NCBI GenBank assembly: GCA_037147175.1
Contig: JBAWVS010000005.1
Span: 1-64,000 of the forward strand
DNA from: a bacterium
GTDB taxonomy: Bacteria; Cyanobacteriota; Vampirovibrionia; Gastranaerophilales; UBA9971
DNA length: 64,000 nt
Reading direction: 5' to 3'
Positions within the stretch are counted from its first letter, which is position 1, and each line of letters starts with the position of its first letter. Below the pieces are notes generated by a model. That model did not search any database. It saw only the letters and a list, made by a program, of their open reading frames with translations, and had not been told where the DNA came from. The position numbers and the translations under genes are program-made. Below are positions 19,613 to 29,925 of the stretch, piece after piece.

Positions 19613-21643
19613 TTAAATTTTAAATATAGTAATTTGTTTTTGTAAATTTTCAGCGATTCTGGCTAAAGAATTTGAACTTGCGCTGATTTCTTCAAGACTT
19701 GCGGTTTGTTCTTCTGTAGTGCTGGAAATTTCTTCTGCGCTTGCGGCTGTTTCTTCTGTCACTTCGGCAATGTTTTCAATCATTTGAACAAGGTCGTCAG
19801 AGTTTTTTGTAACACCGTCAATATCTTTGTTTATGCTTTGGATTTCATTATTGGTTTTTTTAACTTGAGTTATGATATCAACCAAAGCGTTTCCTGCTTC
19901 ATTTATTACTAAAACACCGTCCTCAACTTCTTTTGAAGCTTTATTTGTTGTTGTAACAGCCAAATTTGTTTTACTTTGAATTTCTTTAATCATGTTTGCA
20001 ATTTTGTCTGTTGCTCCTGCTGATTGAGTTGCAAGCTTTTTTACTTCGTCTGCAACAACGGCAAAGCCTTTTCCATGTTCACCGGCTCTGGCTGCTTCTA
20101 TTGCCGCATTAAGAGCAAGAAGATTTGTTTGGCTTGCAATATTTTTAATTAATTCGAGGATTTGTTCAATTTCCGAACTTAATTTTCCAAGAGAATCTAT
20201 GGTTAATGAAATTTCCCCTGTAGCCTGTTTAATGCTTTTCATTTTATCAACGGCATTATAAACCTGCTCTTTTCCTGAGGCTGCAGTTTTTTCAGTGTTA
20301 TTCCCAAGTTCAGAAATACTACGCGCTTCTCCAGAAATATTTTGAAGTACTTTATTCATTTTATTAATATTTGAAGCTCCTGCTTCAATATTTTTCGAAA
20401 TCTGCTGTGTTCCTATTGCAAGTTGTTCCACGCTTGTCGAAACTTGTTGCGCTCCCTGAGCTGTTTGGTCAGCTGCTGCATTTAATTCTTCCGAACCCGC
20501 AGAAATTTCTTCAACTGATATAGAGACCTGTTGAATTAATATTTTTAAATTTTCAGCCATTTTATTAAATATAACAGCTAAATCAGCAACTTCGTCTTTT
20601 GTCTCCGGAGTAATTTTAATTGTTAAGTCGCCTTCCGCTATTTTTAAAGAATTTGTTTCCATGTTCTTTAAAGCGTTAGTTAAAGATAAGTAAAAACCGG
20701 CAAATAAATATCCGATTATAGAAAGAACCAACAATGTGTAGAAAATTGCTACAGGTTTCTGATCTTCATATTTTCTTACTCTTTTTGTAACTAACTGTCC
20801 TTCTTTTTGGGCAACAGAATCATAAAATTTCATGTTGTTGCTTAAAGCCTTGCTTGAAGCTGATTTTAACTGCGTTAAAGAAACAGTTTTTTTATCAATA
20901 ATTTTATTCAATAAAACAAGAAATTCTTTGTTTGCCGAATAAGCATTATTAAAAGAAGGGTCGAGATCAGTTTTTGTAGATGGGTTAAATCCGTACACAA
21001 CGGAAATATCCGATTTTAAAATTTCGTTTATTTCGTCTATAAGCGTGGAAAGTTGTATTAATTCTTTTTGGTTATTTTCATTCCCGATTAAGTTTTTTGT
21101 ACCTAAAATTTTTGCCTGATTTATTTTTTCAAGCAAATTAGGCAATTTTAAGCTATAAACATCCATCAAATAATATGTATCAAGATCAGGATCGAGAACA
21201 AGGTTTGATGTATCGTTAATATGACTTATTAAAGTGATAACTTGATTAACAACTACTGTTTGTTTATCAAAATCATTTGCATTTTGTAAATTAGTTTTTA
21301 TTTTTTGCCAGTCTTCTTTAACTTGAAGTGTTTGGTTTAATTTTTTGTCTGCTTCATCAGTTAATTTAACATATTTGTTTATTTCTTCTGTTGAAGGGGT
21401 TTTTCCTTGATATGACAAATCCCTGTAGTCTTGTACGTTAAAAAGCAGGTTTCTTAGAGGATTAATATACTCTAAGCCAAGATTTTCTTTTATGCTGAAA
21501 TCAGCTTGTGATTGTAAGTTAGATAATAACAAATAAATTATTCCGACTGTAAGAATAACAACAGACAAACCTAATAAAGCAAATTTTTGAGCATACTTCA
21601 ATTTGTTCATAATTAGAACACTAAAATTAAACATTTTTTTCAT
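19613..21643 (-). CDS. Methyl-accepting chemotaxis protein
   Basis: A transmembrane chemoreceptor of 676 residues. Membrane helix 1 is at about 18-41 ([18 protein letters not shown]), a mostly helical extracytoplasmic sensor runs to about 295, and membrane helix 2 is at about 300-325. A HAMP domain (MAEDLT-like [21 protein letters not shown]) and the signalling domain follow. The tip motif [40 protein letters not shown], seen in pieces, is intact. It signals through CheW/CheA, none of which is in the window. Its last 50 residues match the partial receptor at the left edge, and it ends TIFKI. Confidence 0.95.
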   Translation of the reverse strand: MKKMFNFSVLIMNKLKYAQKFALLGLSVVILTVGIIYLLLSNLQSQADFSIKENLGLEYINPLRNLLFNVQDYRDLSYQGKTPSTEEINKYVKLTDEADKKLNQTLQVKEDWQKIKTNLQNANDFDKQTVVVNQVITLISHINDTSNLVLDPDLDTYYLMDVYSLKLPNLLEKINQAKILGTKNLIGNENNQKELIQLSTLIDEINEILKSDISVVYGFNPSTKTDLDPSFNNAYSANKEFLVLLNKIIDKKTVSLTQLKSASSKALSNNMKFYDSVAQKEGQLVTKRVRKYEDQKPVAIFYTLLVLSIIGYLFAGFYLSLTNALKNMETNSLKIAEGDLTIKITPETKDEVADLAVIFNKMAENLKILIQQVSISVEEISAGSEELNAAADQTAQGAQQVSTSVEQLAIGTQQISKNIEAGASNINKMNKVLQNISGEARSISELGNNTEKTAASGKEQVYNAVDKMKSIKQATGEISLTIDSLGKLSSEIEQILELIKNIASQTNLLALNAAIEAARAGEHGKGFAVVADEVKKLATQSAGATDKIANMIKEIQSKTNLAVTTTNKASKEVEDGVLVINEAGNALVDIITQVKKTNNEIQSINKDIDGVTKNSDDLVQMIENIAEVTEETAASAEEISSTTEEQTASLEEISASSNSLARIAENLQKQITIFKI

Positions 21644-21789
21644 AAATAAAGCTTCTTTCCTTATTAGTAACTAATTTAATGCAAATTTCTTTATACTTAT
21701 CTCTTCTCTTAAGAATAATATTTATTATAAAACATTTTCTACTGTATATTAGTTTATTAAGAATAACTTAATGTTTTGGAAGTTGCTTT

Positions 21790-21803
21790 ATAACTATAGT
21801 TAT
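21790..21803. promoter_or_regulatory. Palindrome in the chemoreceptor-pheT divergent region
   Basis: ATAACTATAGTTAT is a perfect 14-bp palindrome in the 267-base gap between the divergent chemoreceptor gene and pheT. It could be an operator, but AT-rich palindromes arise easily by chance. Confidence 0.2.
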
Positions 21804-21910
21804 TGCAATTTCTACTTTATCATATTTTTGAAAAAAAAGTCTTTATATTATAATCTTAAGGCAGATTATATTTTTGCCTAAAAAAGATAAAACCCTGAAA
21901 GGATTATAAA

Positions 21911-24373
21911 ATGCTGGTTTCTCTAGAATGGTTAAACGAATATGTTGATATATCAAATTTAAGCCCTGAACAAATTGCTCATGAACTTACTATGAGTGGT
22001 TTAGAAGTTGAAGAAATAGAAAAAATCGGTGCTGATTTTACAAACATTGTCGTTGCGCAAATTCGTGAAATAAGCCCGCACCCTGATGCGGAGAAACTTC
22101 AGTTGGCAAAGGTTTTTAACGGTACGGAAGAAAAAACAGTTGTGTGTGGAGCAAAAAATATTGCTGTAGGTCAGCTTATTCCTTATGCAACAGTAGGTTC
22201 TGAAGTTATGGACAGGAAATCAGGCGAAAAATTCTCTCTGAAGCCTGCAAAAATTAGAGGCGTAGAATCACAGGGAATGCTCTGTTCTGCCGAAGAACTG
22301 GGTTTAAAAACCACAGATTTTCAAGAAGATGACGGCATTTTGATTCTGAATAAAATAAAAGAAGGCATAAAGCCCGGTCAGGATATAAAAGAAGTCCTCG
22401 GAATTAAGGAAGATAATGTTTTGCATGTTGCGCCCACCGCAAATCGTGGCGATGAGATGTCTGTGCTTGGAATAGCCAGAGAGATTTCGGCAATATTTAA
22501 TAAATCGCTTAAATCTCCTAAAGTTAAATCATATCAAAACGGTAATAATCCAGATTTTTCCATTGAAATAAAAGATTTTGATACCTGCAAATACTATTCC
22601 GTAGGTATTATAAAAGACGTAAAAATAAAACCGGCACCTGAATGGATGGCAAGAAGGCTTATAGCATCAGGCGTGAGAAGTATAAGCAACGTAGTCGATA
22701 TAACAAACTATGTAATGCTTGAATACGGTCAGCCTCTTCATGCGTTTGATACGGATAAACTGGGTGAAAATTATTTATCGGTAAGAAGGGCTTATCAGGG
22801 AGAAAAGGCCGTTACTCTTGATGAAGCTGAAAGAGAGTTAACAACAGAGTCTGTTTTGATTGCTACAAAGCAGGCAAATGTCGGATTAGCAGGACTCATG
22901 GGCGGTTTTACTTCCGAAGTTGACGCAAAAACCCAAAATATTGCTCTTGAATCGGCTTATTTTATCCCTCAAACAACAAGAAAATCTGCCAGAAGTGTCG
23001 GATTAAGAACGGAAGCTTCGGCAAGATTTGAACGAGGAGTTGATATGGGTTCCGTAAGACCTGCTTTAATGCGGGCTATGCAGCTAATGGAAGAATATGC
23101 AGACGCTAAAATCATCGGAATTTCCGAAACAGGCGAGAATAAACTTCCTGATATTGATATAACTCTTAGATTTAGCGAAATTAAAAGGATTTTGGGAACA
23201 GAAATTCCTGAATCCAAATGCGTTGAAATTCTTGAAAATCTGGGCTTTGAAACGCTTGGAAGAAATACTTTTTCTGCTAAATTCAGAGTTCCAAGTTATA
23301 GAATCAATGATGTTACAAGAGAAATTGACCTTATTGAAGAAATAAGCAGAATCCATGGCTATGATAAGATTGAAACCACTTTGCCAAAAAATACACAGCC
23401 TGCTGAAGTATCAAAAGAAACCCAAACTATCGATAAAATACACAAAATATTTATCGCAAAAGGTTTCAGGGAGGTTGTAACGTCTTCTTTAATAGGAAAA
23501 CCTATTCTTGACTGGATTGGGATTAAACACAATGACAGCGAGTCGATAAAAGTTACCAATCCTCAATCTGAAGAATATACAATGTTAAGACAAAATTTAA
23601 TTCCTAATATTGCTTTAGTTGTCAAACATAACTTTGATCAGGGACAAAAAAACCTTTGTATTTACGAAATTGGCAAAACTTTTTTCTATAAAGGAAACAC
23701 TGATGAAAAAAACACAGGTGTTGAAGAAAAAAGAATTCTTGCAGGAGCAATAAGCGGAAATATTAATCAAGGCGTATGGAAAAACAAAGAAGAAGTCGAT
23801 TTTTATGCTCTCAAAGGCGTTGTAGAAACTCTGTTAAAAGAGCTTAAAATAGACTCAAGAGTCGGATATGAAGCTGTTTCGGATGTTTCATATTTTCATC
23901 CCGGCAGAACTGCTAAAATAAAACTTTCTGCAAAAAATTCGCCAATAATTGGAATTTTCGGGGAATTGCATCCCGATACGATAGAAAAATGCAAGTTCAA
24001 CCAGCCGGTTTATGTTTTTGAAATTTATTTAGATTTGCTTTTAGACAATTTGAGTTTTGCGACACCTCGATTTAAACAACTTCCGCAGTTTCCTGCCGTT
24101 ACAAGAGATATTGCGTTTATTATTCCGCAAAATATTTCCTGTCAGGATATAACAAAAACCGTTAAAAAAGCTTCTTCAAACTTGTTTAAAAAAGCTGAGA
24201 TTTTTGACCTTTATCAAGGGCAGCATGTGCCGGAAGGCTCAAAAAGCGTGGCTTTTCGAATAACTTTGCAGGACCTGGAAGCTACTTTGACAGACGAAAA
24301 AATTGATACCGAAATACAAAAAATCAGAGACGGGCTTAAAAAAGCTTATTCTGAGGCAAGTTTCAGAGAATAA
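21911..24373 (+). CDS. pheT: Phenylalanine--tRNA ligase beta subunit
   Basis: The large subunit of the alpha2-beta2 synthetase that charges tRNA-Phe. It starts MLVSLEWLNEYVDIS, followed by a tRNA-binding OB fold at about 40-150 (HPDAEKLQLAKVF; KIRGVESQGMLCSAEELG), the B3/B4 editing region (IASGVRSISNVVDITNYVMLEYGQPLHAFD), the B5 domain (YRINDVTREIDLIEEISRIHGYD) and a C-terminal ferredoxin-like anticodon-binding domain (FPAVTRDIAFII). 820 residues, complete. AAAGGA lies 8 bases before ATG. pheS is not adjacent, so the subunits are encoded apart. Confidence 0.97.
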   Translation: MLVSLEWLNEYVDISNLSPEQIAHELTMSGLEVEEIEKIGADFTNIVVAQIREISPHPDAEKLQLAKVFNGTEEKTVVCGAKNIAVGQLIPYATVGSEVMDRKSGEKFSLKPAKIRGVESQGMLCSAEELGLKTTDFQEDDGILILNKIKEGIKPGQDIKEVLGIKEDNVLHVAPTANRGDEMSVLGIAREISAIFNKSLKSPKVKSYQNGNNPDFSIEIKDFDTCKYYSVGIIKDVKIKPAPEWMARRLIASGVRSISNVVDITNYVMLEYGQPLHAFDTDKLGENYLSVRRAYQGEKAVTLDEAERELTTESVLIATKQANVGLAGLMGGFTSEVDAKTQNIALESAYFIPQTTRKSARSVGLRTEASARFERGVDMGSVRPALMRAMQLMEEYADAKIIGISETGENKLPDIDITLRFSEIKRILGTEIPESKCVEILENLGFETLGRNTFSAKFRVPSYRINDVTREIDLIEEISRIHGYDKIETTLPKNTQPAEVSKETQTIDKIHKIFIAKGFREVVTSSLIGKPILDWIGIKHNDSESIKVTNPQSEEYTMLRQNLIPNIALVVKHNFDQGQKNLCIYEIGKTFFYKGNTDEKNTGVEEKRILAGAISGNINQGVWKNKEEVDFYALKGVVETLLKELKIDSRVGYEAVSDVSYFHPGRTAKIKLSAKNSPIIGIFGELHPDTIEKCKFNQPVYVFEIYLDLLLDNLSFATPRFKQLPQFPAVTRDIAFIIPQNISCQDITKTVKKASSNLFKKAEIFDLYQGQHVPEGSKSVAFRITLQDLEATLTDEKIDTEIQKIRDGLKKAYSEASFRE

Positions 24374-24446
24374 ATATAAATTAAGCACTTCTTCTCTCTA
24401 TTTTGTTTTTATATTAATAAGGGAATTTAGAGGGAAAAGAGATTTT

Positions 24447-25487
24447 ATGGCTGATTTTGTAATTGATGGACATTCGAAAATTGCAAAAGATAAATTAATC
24501 AAACCGGCAATTGTTTTTAGTAAAACAGCTGACAGCTCTGTTTTTGAAAAAAAACATCCGAATGTTGTTGTATTTGATATATATGGAGATAAATCAATTC
24601 CTGTTGATTCATATGATTTAACTCCGGATATGACTCATGGGGAAGCTGTAGGAACATATATAAAAGCTCAATGTCCGTCAGCAAATATTATTAAAAGAGG
24701 AAAATTAACACCAAATACTGAACAAGAAACAATCGAGAAGTTAGAAAATGCAAAGACTCTTTTGTATAAAGGCAGCGAAGAAGAAAAATTATTATTTGGT
24801 GAAGACGCAAAAAAAATAATAGAAAATCCTGATGAAATTATGTGCTTTGATGCAACAATCGCCTTGAAAGAGCTGGCTAAATCAGTAGTTCGCGGAGAAA
24901 AAATAGATGCTGTAAATCTGTCAATGGGAGAATCAGTAAGAATTAATAATCTCGCAAAAGTAACGGGTTTGCCTTTAACAAAAGAAAATTTGTCTCAATA
25001 CAAAAATGAAATTCGCAAATGGTTCAAAAACAATAAACTGCCGGAAATTAAGTCTTGTAATGATAGAATGGAATCTATTGAAAAAATAACATCAGGAGGA
25101 ATACCTTTTTACGTTGCAGCAGGAAATGAAGGAGTAAATTCTGTTAATCTTTATTCTTTTGCAAAGGGTGTTACGACAGTAGGTGCTTTGAAAGAAGACA
25201 GGAAAACAAAAACCGGTTATACTGTTGATAACTCTTTAGTTAGTCAATGGGAACAAGGTGATTATCCTATAGATGAAGTTAAAGATAAGAATGGAAAGTT
25301 AATAGGCTATGATATAAATGGTGATAAAAAATCGGAAATTCTTGCAAAAGATACTTCAAGCAATAAATCTTTTTTGTCATTATTAACCGCTTTTATTATA
25401 AATAAAGCACAAGGAACTTCTTTTGCCACTCCTACCGCGCTTGGAAAATATTTAAGAAGAAAAATGGGTAACGCCAAAGGCAAGTAA
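24447..25487 (+). CDS. Subtilase-like (S8 family) protein without signal peptide
   Basis: I read a minimal subtilisin-type catalytic set in the right order: Asp44 in VVVFDIYGD, His64 in MTHGEAVGTYI, a VNLSMG strand, the oxyanion-hole Asn227 in FYVAAGNEG, and Ser325 in AQGTSFATPTALG. The 346-residue protein has no signal peptide and no propeptide I can recognise, so it would act in the cytoplasm or leave by an unusual route. The start ATG 24447 has AGAGGGA upstream; the open frame extends into pheT without support. Overall similarity to known subtilases is low outside these motifs, so activity is uncertain. Confidence 0.65.
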   Translation: MADFVIDGHSKIAKDKLIKPAIVFSKTADSSVFEKKHPNVVVFDIYGDKSIPVDSYDLTPDMTHGEAVGTYIKAQCPSANIIKRGKLTPNTEQETIEKLENAKTLLYKGSEEEKLLFGEDAKKIIENPDEIMCFDATIALKELAKSVVRGEKIDAVNLSMGESVRINNLAKVTGLPLTKENLSQYKNEIRKWFKNNKLPEIKSCNDRMESIEKITSGGIPFYVAAGNEGVNSVNLYSFAKGVTTVGALKEDRKTKTGYTVDNSLVSQWEQGDYPIDEVKDKNGKLIGYDINGDKKSEILAKDTSSNKSFLSLLTAFIINKAQGTSFATPTALGKYLRRKMGNAKGK

Positions 25488-25494
25488 AAAGCAA

Positions 25495-27438
25495 TCAAGT
25501 GTCGATAACTTTTCCGTTAAATAAATCCAGAACAAGTTTTGCCTGCTCGGACAGATTAACAGGCTTGATTTCTGTTTTTATTTCTTCAAGTTCTTCGGCG
25601 ATTTCTTTTTCTAAATCAGAAACAGGTTTTTCATCAATAATAATTTGATGAGTTTTTTGAGGTTTTGGAATTTCTTCGAGCAGTGGAGTTGAAATCTGCT
25701 GGGATTTTTGTGTTTTTATTTCCGGTGTGGAAATAACAGGTTTTAATTCTTCATTTTTTTTTTGCACCAACGCATCTTCAGGAAGCGGCGATCTGATTAT
25801 TATTTGAGGCAATCCACCGAACAACTTTTCTGCGGCTTTTTCAAGCTTTGTATTTTTATCTTTGTCTTCTTTTATGTTTTTTAACCAATTTTTATTTTCA
25901 ATTGTAAGAATTATTTTTTCTGAATTGATTTCAACCGGTTTTACAAATGTTTTGAAGAGTTCAGAACTTATCCCTATATTGTCCAGAAGGAATTTCCAGT
26001 TTTCGGCAATGTTTACGGAAGCAGCTAAAGTTGAAACAGGATTTATTTGAACATTTTCGCTTTCCTGTTTAGCTTTCGGTTCATCAATAACTTCAGAAAT
26101 TATTGATGCAGTTTTTTGCTCTTTTGGCTCTGATTCGACGGGAGTAGTCTTTGCTGCGACAGATACGGGTTCAATTTTTGTAATTTCAATAGGTCTTGGG
26201 CTTTCCTGAGTTATAGGTTTAATTAGTGTTTGAGGTTGAATATTTGCAGGTTTTACAGCCGGCATATTTCCTGAAGATAAAGCTCCTTCAAGTCTTAAAA
26301 TTCTTGATTCAAGTTCTTTTATTACCTGAATATCATGCCTGTGGCAAATTCCTATTAATCCGACTTCCAGCCATAAAAGCTGTTGGGAGGAGCTTTTAAG
26401 AGTTTTTTCGCAGGCAGAAAGTTTTTCTATTATTTGAACAATCTCATTTATTTCAAAATTGCTCACCTGTTCTTTCAAAGCAGGAAGCATATTGATTGTA
26501 ATATCAACGAGATCTTTTATCTGTTCTAAATCTTTGGAAGTTTTGACAAATAAGGCATTTCTGAAGTAATTTATAAGTTCTCTGATGACCTGTACAGGCT
26601 CGTTAGTTATAGAAATTTCGTCAATAAGTGCGATAAGTCCGCCTGTATCTTTATTGGCAAAACAGTCAGCTATTTTGAACAAAGTATCTTCCGGCATGCT
26701 TCCCATAAGGGAAATAATGTCATTTTCTGTTATTTCATCCTGTTGAGAAGAAAGCACGCTTGTCTGGTCGAGAAGTCCGAGAGCATCTCTCATCCCTCCA
26801 TGACACCTTCTTGAAATTACAGAAACAGCTTTATCATTAATTTTTATAGATTCTTTTTTTGCAATTTCTTTTAATTTTTGAGAAATTTGATCCTGATTTA
26901 CCCGTTTAAAGTCAAATCTCTGACACCTGCTTATTATAGTTGTCAAAACCTTGTGAGATTCTGTGGTTGCAAGGATGAAAACGAGTTTTTTTGGAGGTTC
27001 TTCAAGAGTTTTCAGGAGAGTATTAAATGCAGCAGGGGTCAACATATGGACTTCATCTATTATGTAGACTTTGTATTTGCCTGCAACAGGCATAAAATGA
27101 ACTTTGTCAATAAGATTTCTTGCATCTTCCACGTTTCTGTTGCTTGCTGCATCGATTTCAATAACGTCAATAGAATTCGAGTTGGCTATATCAATACAGC
27201 TCGGGCATTTTCCGCAAGGATTTACCGTTGGCCCTTCAACACAGTTTAAAGATTTTGCCAGAATTCTTGCAGTAGAAGTTTTGCCTGTGCCTCTTGATCC
27301 TGTAAACAAGTAAGCATGAGCAACTTTATCAAAATTAATCGCATTTGACAGTGTTTTAACAACCGTGTCCTGCCCTATAAGATCGCTGAACTTCTGAGGT
27401 CTGTATTTTCTGTATAAAGGGATATAAGAAGTTGCCAA
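25495..27438 (-). CDS. dnaX: DNA polymerase III subunit tau/gamma
   Basis: Clamp-loader ATPase. It begins (M)ATSYIPLYRKYRPQKFSDLIGQ. The P-loop is GSRGTGKTSTARILAKSLNC, a zinc knuckle has C-x8-C-x2-C-x2-C, then IDEVHMLTPAAFNTLLKTLEEPP and the sensor TIISRCQRFDF. A long Pro/Glu-rich linker leads to a C-terminal tau-type domain (about 460-555) and a final helix. The start is TTG 27438, with AAAGGA 8 bases upstream; the ATG ten codons earlier has none. A run of ten A inside the gene could allow a shorter product (see 25754-25763). Confidence 0.95.
   Translation of the reverse strand: MATSYIPLYRKYRPQKFSDLIGQDTVVKTLSNAINFDKVAHAYLFTGSRGTGKTSTARILAKSLNCVEGPTVNPCGKCPSCIDIANSNSIDVIEIDAASNRNVEDARNLIDKVHFMPVAGKYKVYIIDEVHMLTPAAFNTLLKTLEEPPKKLVFILATTESHKVLTTIISRCQRFDFKRVNQDQISQKLKEIAKKESIKINDKAVSVISRRCHGGMRDALGLLDQTSVLSSQQDEITENDIISLMGSMPEDTLFKIADCFANKDTGGLIALIDEISITNEPVQVIRELINYFRNALFVKTSKDLEQIKDLVDITINMLPALKEQVSNFEINEIVQIIEKLSACEKTLKSSSQQLLWLEVGLIGICHRHDIQVIKELESRILRLEGALSSGNMPAVKPANIQPQTLIKPITQESPRPIEITKIEPVSVAAKTTPVESEPKEQKTASIISEVIDEPKAKQESENVQINPVSTLAASVNIAENWKFLLDNIGISSELFKTFVKPVEINSEKIILTIENKNWLKNIKEDKDKNTKLEKAAEKLFGGLPQIIIRSPLPEDALVQKKNEELKPVISTPEIKTQKSQQISTPLLEEIPKPQKTHQIIIDEKPVSDLEKEIAEELEEIKTEIKPVNLSEQAKLVLDLFNGKVIDT
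25754..25763 (-). other. A10 tract in dnaX, possible slippage site
   Basis: The coding strand reads CAAAAAAAAAATGAAGAAT, decoded Gln-Lys-Lys-Asn near residue 559. One extra A puts TGA directly after the run, and one fewer A gives TAA four codons later. Slippage either way would yield a product about 85 residues shorter than tau. Thermus dnaX is known to make gamma by slippage on a run of nine A. Confidence 0.45.
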
Positions 27439-27476
27439 TTTAAAATTCCTTTTTATGTTTATAACCATTTTACAAC

Positions 27477-27508
27477 AAAAACCCGCTTGTTTGACAAGGC
27501 GGTTTTGA
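27477..27508 (-). terminator. Terminator after rfbD
   Basis: On the minus strand AACCGCCTTGT and ACAAGCGGGTT form a hairpin with a 3-base loop followed by TTTTG. It separates the rfbCBD unit from dnaX, which is transcribed in the same direction. Confidence 0.7.
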
Positions 27509-27525
27509 TTTTAGCAAGACAGTTT

Positions 27526-28347
27526 CTAAATTTCCAGATATTTTTTTAAAGAATCCTGCCAATTTCTGCAAAGGTTGTTGTTTTCCATTACAGAATTTCG
27601 AGGTCTTCTTGCAGGAAGCGGAAATTCTTCTGTTGTTACGGGAATAACTTCTATTTCTATGGCTTTTATTTCAAAAATTTTCTTTGCAAAGCCGTACCAT
27701 GTTGTAAAATCACTTCCGCAAACATGATAAATCCCGAAAGGACTGTTGTTTTCTAAAATTTTTAAAATTCCTTCCGCCAGGTCATAAGTCCATGTCGGAC
27801 AGCCTTTTTGGTCATCAACAACTTTTAAGACAGTCCTGGTTTTTGAGAAATTAATCATAGTATCAACAAAATTTTTGCCGTTGTGTCCGTAGAGCCAACT
27901 TGTTCTCGTTATAAAATGCTTTGGATTGTATTTTTTGACAGCCAGTTCGCCTGCCAGTTTTGATTCTCCATAAACAGTTTTCGGATTTGTCTTATCGTCG
28001 GGAAGATAAGCAGAATCCTTTTCTCCGTCAAACACATAATCAGTGCTTATATAAATTATCGGAATATTTTTTTCCGCAGTGATTTTTGCAAGATTCTCCG
28101 TGCCTTTAGCGTTTATCAAAAAAGCCTTTTCTCTTTCGGTTTCTGCAAGATCAACATTGGTATAAGCTGCGGCATGAATTACATAATCACACTTTATGTC
28201 TTTAAAATAGCTTTCAACATTGGTTTCATCTGTGATATTAAAATCCTGAATATCAACAGGTATGACTTTATAGCTTCTTTCGGAAAAAATTTTGACGGCA
28301 TCCTGCCCTAACATGCCGTTTGCACCTGTTAAGAGTATTGTTTTCAT
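27526..28347 (-). CDS. rfbD: dTDP-4-dehydrorhamnose reductase
   Basis: Last step of dTDP-L-rhamnose synthesis. An SDR-type protein with TGANGMLGQD at the N-terminus, IYISTDYVFDG, the catalytic YGESK and the C-terminal RPRNSVMEN that contacts substrate. 273 residues, complete. It begins 1 base after the rfbB stop codon, so translation is probably coupled. Confidence 0.93.
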   Translation of the reverse strand: MKTILLTGANGMLGQDAVKIFSERSYKVIPVDIQDFNITDETNVESYFKDIKCDYVIHAAAYTNVDLAETEREKAFLINAKGTENLAKITAEKNIPIIYISTDYVFDGEKDSAYLPDDKTNPKTVYGESKLAGELAVKKYNPKHFITRTSWLYGHNGKNFVDTMINFSKTRTVLKVVDDQKGCPTWTYDLAEGILKILENNSPFGIYHVCGSDFTTWYGFAKKIFEIKAIEIEVIPVTTEEFPLPARRPRNSVMENNNLCRNWQDSLKKYLEI

Positions 28348-28348
28348 T

Positions 28349-29326
28349 TTAGATCACTGCTTTTTTATTTAAAATATTGTTTATCCATTCCTGATTATCC
28401 AAATACCATTGAATTGTCAGCTTGATTCCCTCTTCGAAAGTAACGGAAGGACTCCATCCGAGCTCATTCTGGATTTTTGAGCTTTCTATCGCGTATCTTC
28501 TGTCATGTCCGAGTCGGTCTTCAACGTAGTTTATAAGGGTTTCAGGTTTATTAAGCTCTTTTAATAGCAATTTTGTTATTTCGATATTGGGTTTTTCGTT
28601 ATTTCCGCCTATGTTATAGACTTCACCTTCTTTGCCTTTATGCAAAACAGCATCTATAGCGCTGCAATGATCGTATACATAAAGCCAATCCCTTATATTC
28701 ATGCCGTCTCCATAGACAGGAACCTGCTTATCTTTAAGAATATTAGAAATAAACAGAGGAATTAATTTTTCCGGAAACTGATAAGGTCCATAATTATTTG
28801 AGCATCTGGTAATCAAAACAGGTTGTTTAAAAGTCTCAAAATATGACCTTACAATCATATCGGCAGAGGCTTTACTTGCAGAATAAGGACTGTTTGGAGC
28901 AATAGGAGTATTTTCAGTAAAAGAACCTGTAGAACCCAATGTTCCATAAACTTCATCTGTGGAAATTTGGATATATCTTGATAATTTAAGTTCTTTGGCA
29001 GAGTTTAAAAGGTTATGAGTGCCTAAAATATTCGTGTTAATAAAAACATCCGGATCAGTGATACTTCTATCTACATGGCTCTCTGCCGCAAAGTTCAAGC
29101 AGCAGTCAACCTGAGAAATCAAATCCCTGACAAGTTTTTTATCGCAAATATCACCCTTAACGAAATTATAATTCGGATTTTTTTCAATATCTTTTAAATT
29201 TTCCGGATTTCCTGCATAAGTCAGCAAATCAAGGTTTATGATTTTATAATCAGGGTATTTGTTCAAAATTTGTCTGATAAAACAGCTTCCAATGAAGCCG
29301 GCTCCGCCCGTTACAAGTATTTTCAT
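28349..29326 (-). CDS. rfbB: dTDP-glucose 4,6-dehydratase
   Basis: Second step of the dTDP-rhamnose pathway. It begins [33 protein letters not shown], the catalytic Asp-Glu pair in ISTDEVYG and the YSASK catalytic pair follow. 325 residues, full length. AGAGGAT lies 7 bases before ATG, over the end of rfbC. rfbA, the thymidylyltransferase that would make dTDP-glucose, is not in this cluster. Confidence 0.95.
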   Translation of the reverse strand: MKILVTGGAGFIGSCFIRQILNKYPDYKIINLDLLTYAGNPENLKDIEKNPNYNFVKGDICDKKLVRDLISQVDCCLNFAAESHVDRSITDPDVFINTNILGTHNLLNSAKELKLSRYIQISTDEVYGTLGSTGSFTENTPIAPNSPYSASKASADMIVRSYFETFKQPVLITRCSNNYGPYQFPEKLIPLFISNILKDKQVPVYGDGMNIRDWLYVYDHCSAIDAVLHKGKEGEVYNIGGNNEKPNIEITKLLLKELNKPETLINYVEDRLGHDRRYAIESSKIQNELGWSPSVTFEEGIKLTIQWYLDNQEWINNILNKKAVI

Positions 29327-29329
29327 ATC

Positions 29330-29911
29330 TTATCCTCTGATTAATTTCTTTTTGTATTCATTAAAAATTGGTAAAATTTTATCTTTTTCTGAAACCAAGG
29401 GGTTTTCAACATGCCAGTTTATATTTAATTCTTCATCATTCCATCTGACACCTGCATCATATTCAGGAGCATATTCGTTTGAAGCTTTGTACAATACTTC
29501 AGCTTCGTCAGAAAGTACAGAAAATCCGTGGGCAAAACCTTCAGGAATATAAAGCATTTTTTTATTTTCTTCTGAAAGCTCCACACCAAACCATTTTCCG
29601 AAGTTTTTTGATTCAGTCCTTAAATCCACCGCAACGTCAAAGATTTTTCCATGAAGACATCTTACAAGCTTTGCCTGAGGTTTGGGAAAATGCTGAAAAT
29701 GAAGCCCTCTAATTACGCCTTTTGAGGATTTTGAGTGATTATCCTGAAAAAAATTAATTTTTATACCGTTTGCCGCAAATTCGGAAGCTTTGTATGTTTC
29801 AAGAAAAAAACCTCTGCTGTCTCCAAAAATTTTTGGCTCAACAATAATAACATCGGCTAATTCGGTTTTATGAAATATAAATCCCATTTTTATCTCAATT
29901 TTAAATAACAT
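29330..29911 (-). CDS. rfbC: dTDP-4-dehydrorhamnose 3,5-epimerase
   Basis: Third enzyme of the pathway, a small cupin. It shows DSRGFFLETY, the substrate-binding and catalytic GVIRGLHFQ, AKLVRCLHGKIFDVAVDLR and IPEGFAHGF. The open frame gives 193 residues, but the second ATG (29887, MGFIFHKTELADV) fits the family start better; neither has a strong ribosome-binding site. First gene of the rfbCBD unit, divergent from the MarR gene. Confidence 0.93.
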   Translation of the reverse strand: MLFKIEIKMGFIFHKTELADVIIVEPKIFGDSRGFFLETYKASEFAANGIKINFFQDNHSKSSKGVIRGLHFQHFPKPQAKLVRCLHGKIFDVAVDLRTESKNFGKWFGVELSEENKKMLYIPEGFAHGFSVLSDEAEVLYKASNEYAPEYDAGVRWNDEELNINWHVENPLVSEKDKILPIFNEYKKKLIRG

Positions 29912-29925
29912 TGAAATTATAGTTT

